In this document: piece by piece, positions 32,012 to 38,949 of the stretch
How positions within the stretch are numbered: position 1 is the stretch's first letter
How the letters are laid out: each line of letters begins with the position of its first letter
Assembly (NCBI GenBank): GCA_011390755.1
Contig: JAABRU010000048.1
Location: 1-41,992, forward strand
Origin: Desulfobacteraceae bacterium
Lineage (GTDB): Bacteria > Desulfobacterota > Desulfobacteria > Desulfobacterales > Desulfococcaceae
Direction: 5' to 3'
Length of the DNA stretch: 41,992 bases
Position numbers and translations under genes: made by a program
Notes under the pieces: model-generated
Databases searched by the model: none
The model's input: the letters and a program-made list of their open reading frames with translations, nothing else
What the model was told of the DNA's origin: nothing

Positions 32012-32460
32012 ACCACCATGAGCTATGAATCACAGCGAAACATGAAAGCTGCGCGGAGTGCGAAAATGAAGGCCGAGGCCGGTTTTTCGCAGACACTTTC
32101 ATATAAACGGCCATGAGCCCTGACTCACAGCGAAACATGAAAATACACCGTAGAGACGCACGGTGTGCGTCTCTGCAGAAGACGCACACCGCAGAGACGC
32201 ACGCCGTGCGTCTCTACAGGGGACTTTCATATAAACGGCCATGATATGCAATCACAACGAAACATGAAAGCTGCGCGGAGTGCGAAAATGAAGGCCGAGG
32301 CCGGTTTTTCGCAGACACTTTCATATAAACGGCCATGACTGACGGTCACAGCGAAGCATGAAAATACACCGCAGAGACGCACACCGCAGAGACGCACACC
32401 GCAGAGACGCACACCGCAGAGACGCACACCGTGCGTCTCTACAGGGGACTTTCATATAAA
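32004..32460. repeat. 222-bp unit duplicated in tandem, with an internal 15-bp array
   Basis: The block alternates two palindromic modules. R1 (starting catgaaagctgcgcggagtg at 32041 and again at 32263) contains tgcgaaaa ... ttttcgca around ggccgaggcc. R2 contains gcagagacgcacacc and its complement ggtgtgcgtctc. Both are joined by actttcatataaacggccatga. In the second unit the 15-mer gcagagacgcacacc occurs four times in a row (32371-32430). A further R1 copy lies at 41785-41851. It separates the UVR sensor from the next gene. Confidence 0.8.
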
Positions 32461-32482
32461 ACAGGGAAAATGAGGTGACATC

Positions 32483-35446
32483 ATGGGAGTTGAAAATCAG
32501 GAAAGCAGTCGGAACATATATGATTTGGACATACATGTGAAAGTCTACCATGAACTGATGTCGGAAAAAATCAGGGACATCCTGCTGGTTTCCACACCTT
32601 ATGATGCCTTTATCATGGAAGAGGACGGCAGTCTTCCATCCAAAATTGTCAATGAATACAGGGGACTGAACCTGAGCAGCCCCCCGCGGCTGACCAAGGC
32701 GTCTTCAGGCGCGGAGGCCCTGAAAATTCTGGAGCGGCAGTCATTTGATCTGGTCATTACCATGCCGGATCTGGCAGATATAAAAACCGCGGAACTGGTG
32801 ATGGAAATCCGGTCTGCGCATCCGGAAATGCCGGTGATTCTGCTGGCACACCGGGAAAGCGATATTCATGAAAACGGGAATACCTGCCCGGTGATTGACA
32901 ATGAATTTATCTGGACCGGAAACGCGGAACTGCTGCTGGCACTGGTCAAAAGTGTGGAAGACCGCCGGAACGCGCCCTCGGATACGGCCAAAGGCATGGT
33001 CCGCGTGCTGATTCTGGTGGAGGATTCTCCCCTTTACCGTTCCCTCCTGCTCCCCCTGATCTATAAAGTGGTGGTCAGGCAGACCGTATCCCTGCTGGAA
33101 GACAGCATCAATGAAGAACACCGGATGCTCAAAATGCGGGCCCGTCCCAAAATTCTGGTGGCGGAAAATTATGAAAGCGCAATGGCACTGTTCCGTCAGT
33201 ACCGCCCCTATGTTTTCGGTGTGATTTCCGATACCCGGTATCCCCGAAACTGCGTTATGAGCGAAGATGCGGGCTTTGTGTTTTTATCGGAAATCAAGAA
33301 AAAAATTCCCCATCTGCCCCTGCTCCTGCTCAGTACCGAGGCCCGGAACCGGGAACGGGCTGCAGAGATTCAGGCTGTTTTTATTGATAAAAACTCCCAC
33401 CGTCTGTATTCGGAAATCGAACAGTTTTTTCTGGATTATCTGGGATTCGGGGATTTTGTCTTCCGCTGTGCGGAAAAACAGGAAATCTGCCGGGCATCGA
33501 ATCTCCGGGAACTGGAAAAACTGCTGCCGGAACTTCCGGACGAACCGGTGGCATATCATGCAAAACGGCACCGCTTTTCCAACTGGCTCATGGCCCGTTC
33601 GGAAATCCTGCTGGCTTCCGAATTTGCAAAAATGGAAATTTCGGATTTTGCAGGCATACAGGAGGTAAAGGAATATATTGCCTCCAGCATCCGGGCATTG
33701 CGGCGCTATCGGCAGAAAGGGGTTATCGTACAGTTTACTGCCAAAGAATTTGATCCGGATATTCAGGAATTTCTGAAAATCGGCAAAGGCTCCCTGGGCG
33801 GAAAAGCCAGGGGACTGGCCTTTATCTCCCATATGCTGCGGCACCGGACAGAACTGCGGAAGCGCTATCCGGAACTCCGCATCGAAGTCCCCCGCACCCT
33901 GGTCATTGCCACAGATGCCTTTGAAACCTTCATTGCCGAAAACAGACTGAGCTGGTCCCGTTTCTGCAACTGCACAGATCAGGAAGTGCGGGAAAGATTT
34001 CTGGCAGCGGATCTGCCCCGGTGGCTCTATGAATCGCTGGCGGCTTTTCTGAAAAAAGTGCATGTGCCCCTGTCGGTACGTTCCTCCAGTTTACTGGAAG
34101 ATGCCCATGTCCGCCCCTTTACGGGGCTTTACAAAACCTGTATGATCCCCAACAATCATCCGGATTTTTTTGTGCGTCTGCAGCATCTCATCACTGCGGT
34201 GAAACTGGTCTATGCCTCCACCTATTATGAAAAACCCCTGGCCTTTGCCCGGCAGATTTCCAATCAGTTTCAGGAAGACAAAATGGCGGTAATGATTCAG
34301 CAGCTGGTGGGAAAATCCTACGGGGCTTATCTTTATCCGGCCATTTCCGGCACGGCACGTTCCCAAAACTATTATCCTGTCGGCGATATGCGCCCGGAAG
34401 ACGGCATTGCCCATATCTGCCTGGGCATGGGGAAAATTCTGGAAGAAGAGGAGCAGGTGCTGCGTTTTTCTCCCCGCCGCCCCGAATTTCTGCCCCAGTT
34501 TTCCACAGTGGAGGATATACTCTCCAATGCCCAGCGTTATTTTTATTCCCTCCGCATCAAAGATGTTCCGGGCCTGTTTGACCCGGAAAGCGACAGCAAT
34601 CTGGAAAAAAGGGAAATCGCGGATGTACAGGAGGATTTTCCCGTAAAAAGCCTTTGCAGCACCTATATTCCCGAAGAGCACCGTATCCGGGATACCGGAT
34701 TTATGCCCGGGCCCAAGGTGATGACCTTTGCCCCGGTGCTCAAATACGGAAGCATTCCCCTGCCCGGGCTTTTGTCGGATTTGCTGGATGCGGGAAGCAG
34801 GGGCATCGGCGGCCCTGCGGAGATAGAATTTTCTGTAAATCTCAGTGAAGACAGAAAAAAGAAAAGTACCTTCTATTTTCTGCAACTGCGCCCCATGTCC
34901 GCAGATGAGGAGGATTTGCAAATCCGGGACAGTGAGATAGCGCAGGCCTTCTGCTTTTCCACCCATGTCATGGGGCACGGGCAGAACAGCAGTATGACAG
35001 ACCTTGTTTTTGTCAAACCCGAAGATTTTGATGCATCGGCCACCATGAAAATTGCCGGGGAAATCGGAAAATTCAACGGGAAACTGGCCGCAGAAAAGCG
35101 TTCCTACCTGCTGGCCGGGCCGGGCCGGTGGGGCTCCTCAGACCGCTGGCTCGGCATTCCGGTGCGCTGGAAAGATATTTGCGCAGTCGGGGCCATGATT
35201 GAAATGCGGGATGGAAAAATCAATGCCGATGCCTCTTACGGAACCCATTTTTTTCAGAAAATCACCGCGCAGGGTATTCATTATATTACACTGGACCCGC
35301 AGGGCGGGGACAGGTTTGAATGGGAAAAAGTCCGCGCGCTGCCCATCATCCGGGAAAGCACCTATCTGTGCCATGTACGGGCGGAAAAACCTTTTATCCT
35401 CAAAAATGACGGTCGCAGCTCGCGCTGTGTGCTGTATTTTGTATAG
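32483..35446 (+). CDS. Two receiver-like domains fused to a PPDK_N (PEP/pyruvate-binding) domain
   Basis: 987 residues, soluble. Residues of about 30-150 form a receiver-like domain (FDLVITMPDLADIKTAELVM). Residues 168-300 form a second one with VLILVEDSPLYRSLL and VFGVISDTRYP, whose Asp near 250 is the likely phospho-acceptor. From about 430 comes the ATP-grasp-type N-terminal domain of PEP synthase/pyruvate phosphate dikinase: GKGSLGGKARGLAFISHML, PLSVRSSSLLEDAHVRPFTG, GGPAEIEFSV and FYFLQLRPM. The phosphohistidine and PEP-barrel domains are missing; a C-terminal segment with YLLAGPGRWGSSDRWLGIPV replaces them. It may be a regulatory phosphotransfer protein. The upstream UVR sensor may feed it. 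Confidence 0.78.
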   Translation: MGVENQESSRNIYDLDIHVKVYHELMSEKIRDILLVSTPYDAFIMEEDGSLPSKIVNEYRGLNLSSPPRLTKASSGAEALKILERQSFDLVITMPDLADIKTAELVMEIRSAHPEMPVILLAHRESDIHENGNTCPVIDNEFIWTGNAELLLALVKSVEDRRNAPSDTAKGMVRVLILVEDSPLYRSLLLPLIYKVVVRQTVSLLEDSINEEHRMLKMRARPKILVAENYESAMALFRQYRPYVFGVISDTRYPRNCVMSEDAGFVFLSEIKKKIPHLPLLLLSTEARNRERAAEIQAVFIDKNSHRLYSEIEQFFLDYLGFGDFVFRCAEKQEICRASNLRELEKLLPELPDEPVAYHAKRHRFSNWLMARSEILLASEFAKMEISDFAGIQEVKEYIASSIRALRRYRQKGVIVQFTAKEFDPDIQEFLKIGKGSLGGKARGLAFISHMLRHRTELRKRYPELRIEVPRTLVIATDAFETFIAENRLSWSRFCNCTDQEVRERFLAADLPRWLYESLAAFLKKVHVPLSVRSSSLLEDAHVRPFTGLYKTCMIPNNHPDFFVRLQHLITAVKLVYASTYYEKPLAFARQISNQFQEDKMAVMIQQLVGKSYGAYLYPAISGTARSQNYYPVGDMRPEDGIAHICLGMGKILEEEEQVLRFSPRRPEFLPQFSTVEDILSNAQRYFYSLRIKDVPGLFDPESDSNLEKREIADVQEDFPVKSLCSTYIPEEHRIRDTGFMPGPKVMTFAPVLKYGSIPLPGLLSDLLDAGSRGIGGPAEIEFSVNLSEDRKKKSTFYFLQLRPMSADEEDLQIRDSEIAQAFCFSTHVMGHGQNSSMTDLVFVKPEDFDASATMKIAGEIGKFNGKLAAEKRSYLLAGPGRWGSSDRWLGIPVRWKDICAVGAMIEMRDGKINADASYGTHFFQKITAQGIHYITLDPQGGDRFEWEKVRALPIIRESTYLCHVRAEKPFILKNDGRSSRCVLYFV

Positions 35447-35537
35447 GGAAATTTCCAAAAAAATAAAAACACTGTACAAACAATGGGAAGGGCTGTTAAA
35501 AACGTTTTTTTTACACCGCAGATATGCTACTGCTTTG

Positions 35538-35626
35538 TTTCACTTAAAATTGCAGGTCGGGTTAGCGAAGTGTAACCCGACATTCGGATATTCTGAACCG
35601 AAATACCTGCACAATTTTAAGTGAAA
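35538..35626. repeat. 89-bp inverted-repeat element with a cgggtta hairpin
   Basis: A perfect 14-bp outer repeat, tttcacttaaaatt (35538-35551) and aattttaagtgaaa (35613-35626), encloses cgggttagcgaagtgtaacccg. Non-coding; it lies upstream of the conflict-system-like block. Confidence 0.7.
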
Positions 35627-35670
35627 AAATGCACTACATGCTATCCGTTTTCAACAAAGGAGATATGTAA

Positions 35671-36069
35671 ATGAGCACAGAAAATCAGAACCGTTCTATA
35701 AATGCAAAAGACAATGCAAAAATCGTTGCGGCCATATCGGGAGACTATGCCCGTATTAAAATTGATGCCCTCAATTTCGGCGCACTGCCCGCGGCCGATA
35801 GCGAAAAAGCCCGGCTGGAGGAACTGGTGAAAGAACTCAACCGGCAGTTGCAGCAGGCCCCGCCGGAAAAAAAGGAGGAAGCCGAGGCCGTGGCCGTGAT
35901 GACACAGGATCTGGTAACAAAGGCCGCCGCGGAAAAGCCCAACCCGACCCTGCTGAAAATCACCGCGGAAGGCATGAAAGAAGCCGCGGCCGCACTGGCC
36001 GGGGTGATCCCGACGGCCATTCAGATCGTCAAAGATATTGCGGATCTGGTGCTGGGGATGGGGCGGTGA
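35671..36069 (+). CDS. Small helical protein preceding the iSTAND-like gene
   Basis: 132 residues. The N-terminal 35 residues are polar (NRSINAKDNAKIVAAISGDY). The middle (LEELVKELNRQLQQAPPEKK, then EEAEAVAVMTQDLVTKAAAE) is a charged coiled coil. The end (KITAEGMKEAAAALAGVIP, TAIQIVKDIADLVLG) is an amphipathic or membrane-active helical hairpin. Similar helical tails are, as far as I recall, found in small proteins next to STAND/NACHT-type conflict NTPases, possibly as effector-associated adaptors or pore-like effectors. A good aaggagata site precedes the ATG. The stop overlaps the next start (GTGA), showing co-translation. Confidence 0.55.
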   Translation: MSTENQNRSINAKDNAKIVAAISGDYARIKIDALNFGALPAADSEKARLEELVKELNRQLQQAPPEKKEEAEAVAVMTQDLVTKAAAEKPNPTLLKITAEGMKEAAAALAGVIPTAIQIVKDIADLVLGMGR

Positions 36070-37010
36070 GCGGAGAGGACCGGTCAACGCATATTTCCGG
36101 GGCTGCAAAGGCAGACCTGATAAATGCGGGGGATCATAATTTTATTCAGTACCAGATGGGCCAAAACGGTAAATTTCAACGTGTTATTCCCCTGAAATAT
36201 TACCGTGTCAACCGCCGGGAGCAGTGCGGAGCCATTGCGGAACTTGTCCGGAATAATAAGAAAAATCCTGTTGTTTTTATCCTGCACGGAAATACAGAAG
36301 AGTGCCATGATAAATTCCAGGAATGTCTTCGCCGGACCCGTTGGAACAAAGGAATTTTCAAAGAAGAGCCCAAGTATATCCTGATTGAATTCGATGATAT
36401 TCAGTATTCCCGGATGATATCCGTGCTGGCCAATGAAGGAGGTATGGAGGAAAAACACTTCACCCCGGCAGAATTTAACCGGAAAACCAAAGATATTTCC
36501 GTACTGGTATTCCTTTCCCTGCCTGCCTTTGTGATTTCCGGTCCGGATAAACAGCAGGAAATTATCGGTAAGTTTATGGATTTCTGGCAGGCATGGCCTC
36601 TCCGCAGCCGGGAGGATGCCCCCCTTGCGGTCTGTATTGCTTTGCTCTATGATCGGAAAGATCACAGCAAACATGGGTTTTTCCAAAAAATTTTCAGACG
36701 CTTTTCCGGGAAGCCGGATGGAGAATTTTCGGAGCAGGATTTGCAGCGGAACCTGGAACAGGATTATCCCAATGAAATATTACCGATCCTTTGCCCGGTG
36801 GAAAAAACAGATGCCCAGCTCTGGGGGATGGAAAAGGATATTCGTGAATTATGCAGAAAATGCAGAAATATTGACGTTCAATCCGAAATCAGGGATATCT
36901 ACAAAAAATACGGAAATGACCGCATTCCAATGAGCGAATGGGCAAAAGCCTTTGAAAAGCGTTTTCCGGTGTATCAAATGATAACGCCTGAACACGATTA
37001 TGCACGATGA
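36066..37010 (+). CDS. iSTAND-like conflict-system protein
   Basis: 314 residues from GTG. A polar N-terminal linker (INAGDHNFIQYQMGQNGKF) is followed by KYYRVNRREQCGAIAELV and VVFILHGNTEECHDKFQECL at 70-88. The second resembles the degenerate P-loop-like HG...CHxxF pattern of iSTAND (inactive STAND) domains in NTP-dependent conflict systems. The rest is alpha/beta (ISVLVFLSLPAFVI, LAVCIALLYD) and ends SEWAKAFEKRFP, like the C-terminal helix of that family. Its last codons and stop are read from a palindromic repeat starting at 36990, so the true C-terminus may have been replaced. The assignment is by motif memory only. Confidence 0.5.
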   Translation: MSGEDRSTHISGAAKADLINAGDHNFIQYQMGQNGKFQRVIPLKYYRVNRREQCGAIAELVRNNKKNPVVFILHGNTEECHDKFQECLRRTRWNKGIFKEEPKYILIEFDDIQYSRMISVLANEGGMEEKHFTPAEFNRKTKDISVLVFLSLPAFVISGPDKQQEIIGKFMDFWQAWPLRSREDAPLAVCIALLYDRKDHSKHGFFQKIFRRFSGKPDGEFSEQDLQRNLEQDYPNEILPILCPVEKTDAQLWGMEKDIRELCRKCRNIDVQSEIRDIYKKYGNDRIPMSEWAKAFEKRFPVYQMITPEHDYAR

Positions 37011-37160
37011 AACAGGATGATCAGGATTTTATTAATCATGTAAATCATGAATAATCCTGCATAATCGTGTTCTGACAGAGAGCAGGATGGTCAGGATTTT
37101 ATTAATCATGTAAATCATGAATAATCCTGCATGATCGTGTTCTGACAGAGGGCAGGATGA
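36990..37160. repeat. 70-bp tandem repeat with palindromic core
   Basis: The units at 37011-37080 and 37081-37150 differ at only a few positions; a third begins at 37151. Each holds caggattttattaatcatg facing catgaataatcctg. The arm gaacacgattatgc at 36990-37003, inside the iSTAND-like gene end, pairs with gcataatcgtgttc at 37059-37072, so the palindrome extends into the coding region. Confidence 0.8.
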
Positions 37161-37187
37161 TAATATATTTTTTGTAAAGGAAACAAG

Positions 37188-37430
37188 ATGCTGACAGATT
37201 ATATCAATGCCGCAATGGATAATGCACGTTATGAAATTCTGGAAGACAGCAGTTATTATGGAGAAATTAACGGTATGGACGGGGTGTATGCCAATGCGGA
37301 TACTTTGGAAAAATGCCGGAAACAGTTACAGGAAGTTCTGGAAGGGTGGATTATTCTGGGGCTTCGTCTGGATCATGATTTTCCGGAAATCAGCGGCATA
37401 TGTCTGATACCGGAATCGGAGGCCGCCTGA
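37188..37430 (+). CDS. hicB: HicB-family antitoxin
   Basis: An 80-residue protein (MLTDYINAAMDNARYEILED, then GEINGMDGVYANADTLEKCR and LEGWIILGLRLDHDFPEI) with the degenerate RNase H-like fold of HicB antitoxins; GVYANADTLEKCRKQLQEVL is diagnostic. It has no added DNA-binding domain. The stop overlaps the hicA start as TGATG. A ribosome binding site (aaaggaa) lies upstream. It probably sequesters HicA and represses the pair. Confidence 0.88.
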   Translation: MLTDYINAAMDNARYEILEDSSYYGEINGMDGVYANADTLEKCRKQLQEVLEGWIILGLRLDHDFPEISGICLIPESEAA

Positions 37431-37648
37431 TGCCGAAATTCGGCCCCATCAGCAGGCGGGAACTGATACGGATATTAAGAATGTTGGGATTTGAAGGACC
37501 GCTTACCGGTGGAAACCATCAGTATATGGTGAAAGGCGGTCTGAAACTTTTTATTCCCAATCCGCATCAGGGGGATATCAGCAGAGCATTGCTGTCAAAA
37601 ATCCTGAAACAGGCAGGAATAGATAAAGAAGAATGGGAAAAATGTTGA
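37430..37648 (+). CDS. hicA: HicA-family mRNA interferase toxin
   Basis: 72 residues in the dsRBD-like HicA fold. ISRRELIRILRMLGFEG is followed by GGNHQYMVKGG with the catalytic His30, and the C-terminal half contains IPNPHQGDISRALLSKILK. Complete, with no visible damage. HicA cleaves mRNA independently of the ribosome. The gene ends 17 bp before the MoxR ATPase start, so the pair sits inside the conflict-system-like operon and may guard it. Confidence 0.88.
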   Translation: MPKFGPISRRELIRILRMLGFEGPLTGGNHQYMVKGGLKLFIPNPHQGDISRALLSKILKQAGIDKEEWEKC

Positions 37649-37665
37649 GAAAGGAGATCAGTACA

Positions 37666-38709
37666 ATGCCATTCCCTTTTTTCAAAGGCAAAGGAAGCGA
37701 AATTTCAACAGAAGGCCGGAAACCCCTTCCCCCTTCCCGGCAGCGGGCCGAGACCCTGCCGGAATTTTATGAGGCCGATGCCGCGCTTATTGATGCGGTG
37801 AATACGGCCCTGCTCATGGGCCGCCCCCTGCTGCTGACCGGTGATCCGGGAACCGGGAAAACCCAACTGGCTTTCCGCCTGGCCTGGGAACTGGGGCTGG
37901 GAAAACCCGAAGTTTTTGAAACCAAATCCGACAGCAGCGCAAAGGATCTTTTTTATACCTGGGATGCCCTGGGGCGTTTTCATGATGCCTATTGCAGTCC
38001 GGATAAAACCGCAAAAGAAACCGCGACAGAATACATCACCTTCAACGCGCTGGGCCGGGCCATTCTGCTTTCTCTGGAAGCGGAAAAAGTCCAAGACCTG
38101 CTGCCGGAAAACGGGTCGGATTTTGTTCACAACGGCCCCCGGCGATCCGTTGTGCTGATTGACGAGATAGACAAGGCCCCGCGGGATTTTCCCAATGACA
38201 TTCTCAATGAAATAGAGCAGATGTATTTCCGCATTCCGGAACTGGGCAACCGACGCGTACCGGATTTGGGGCAGGAGTCGGAATTCACGCCTATGCAGAA
38301 ATCGGAATACACGCCCATTGTCATCATTACCAGCAATTCGGAAAAACATCTGCCCGGCCCTTTTCTGCGGCGCTGCGCGTATCACCATATCACTTTCCCC
38401 GAACCAAAGCAGATGGAGCGCATTGTCCTCAACCGCCTGCGCCATATTCCGGATCGGGAAGGGGAGAAAAGCGAGCCTTCCGAAAAATTTATTGAGGATG
38501 CCACGGCCCTTTTTTTTCACCTGAAAAAAGAAGATAAGTGGGCCGGGCTTTCCACGGGCGAACTCATTGCATGGATACAGGCCATGCGGGAAAGTTCCGA
38601 TAAGGAAAATCCCGTGGCCGATGACCGGGAAATTGCAGCGCGGACCATCAGCCTGCTGGTGAAATCCGGTGATTCAGCAGAGATACGAAAAATAGTGAAA
38701 GAATGGTAG
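37666..38709 (+). CDS. MoxR-type AAA+ ATPase
   Basis: 347 residues. Walker A is GDPGTGKT at 59-66, Walker B VVLIDEIDKAP near 162, sensor 1 VIITSNSEKHLPGPFLRRC with an arginine finger, and a C-terminal lid with STGELIAWIQAMRES. This fits MoxR ATPases, which act with vWA-domain partners to remodel or activate target proteins. The ATG at 37666 follows aaggagatc; the longer frame begins in hicA. The next gene has a CoxE/vWA-like region, which fits a MoxR-vWA pair as in NTP-dependent conflict systems. The TAG stop lies in the arm of a repeat (38706-38782). Confidence 0.85.
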   Translation: MPFPFFKGKGSEISTEGRKPLPPSRQRAETLPEFYEADAALIDAVNTALLMGRPLLLTGDPGTGKTQLAFRLAWELGLGKPEVFETKSDSSAKDLFYTWDALGRFHDAYCSPDKTAKETATEYITFNALGRAILLSLEAEKVQDLLPENGSDFVHNGPRRSVVLIDEIDKAPRDFPNDILNEIEQMYFRIPELGNRRVPDLGQESEFTPMQKSEYTPIVIITSNSEKHLPGPFLRRCAYHHITFPEPKQMERIVLNRLRHIPDREGEKSEPSEKFIEDATALFFHLKKEDKWAGLSTGELIAWIQAMRESSDKENPVADDREIAARTISLLVKSGDSAEIRKIVKEW

Positions 38710-38782
38710 GTCGGGTTAGCGAAGCGTAACCCGACAAAGGTGTGGGATGTCGGGTTAGGGCTTTCAGCCTAACCCGACCTAC
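38706..38782. repeat. Inverted repeat gtaggtcgggttag, overlapping the MoxR stop codon
   Basis: Perfect 14-bp arms gtaggtcgggttag (38706-38719) and ctaacccgacctac (38769-38782) enclose two further cgggtta words. The MoxR TAG is bases 38707-38709, inside the left arm. Related hairpins lie near 4430 and 35560. Confidence 0.75.
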
Positions 38783-38824
38783 GGAAGTTACGGAAGCATT
38801 TGGCAGATCGTTCCCACGCTCTGC

Positions 38825-38945
38825 CATGAAAAACTCCCTCCCCCAGCGGGGGAGGGTCGGGGAGGGGGAGAACAACCGCTTGTAAATACAATCTGTTCCC
38901 ACCCTCCCCCAACCCCTCCCTCAAGGGAGGGGAGTTTTATGTCAA
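38825..38945. repeat. GC-rich ccctccc hairpin element
   Basis: aactccctcccccagcgggg and its counterpart ctccctcaagggaggggagtt bound a region with a central gcttgtaaatacaatctgtt. The core matches the interior of the 13509 element. It ends five bases before the next start codon, so it forms the 5' leader of the 823-residue protein and may affect its translation; there is no visible Shine-Dalgarno apart from the ggaggggag in its right arm. Confidence 0.65.
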
Positions 38946-38949
38946 CACT

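Noticed and set aside
32371-32430. Possible CRISPR array
   Set aside because: Four 15-bp repeats directly abut one another, with no spacers and no cas genes; it is a slippage array within a palindrome.
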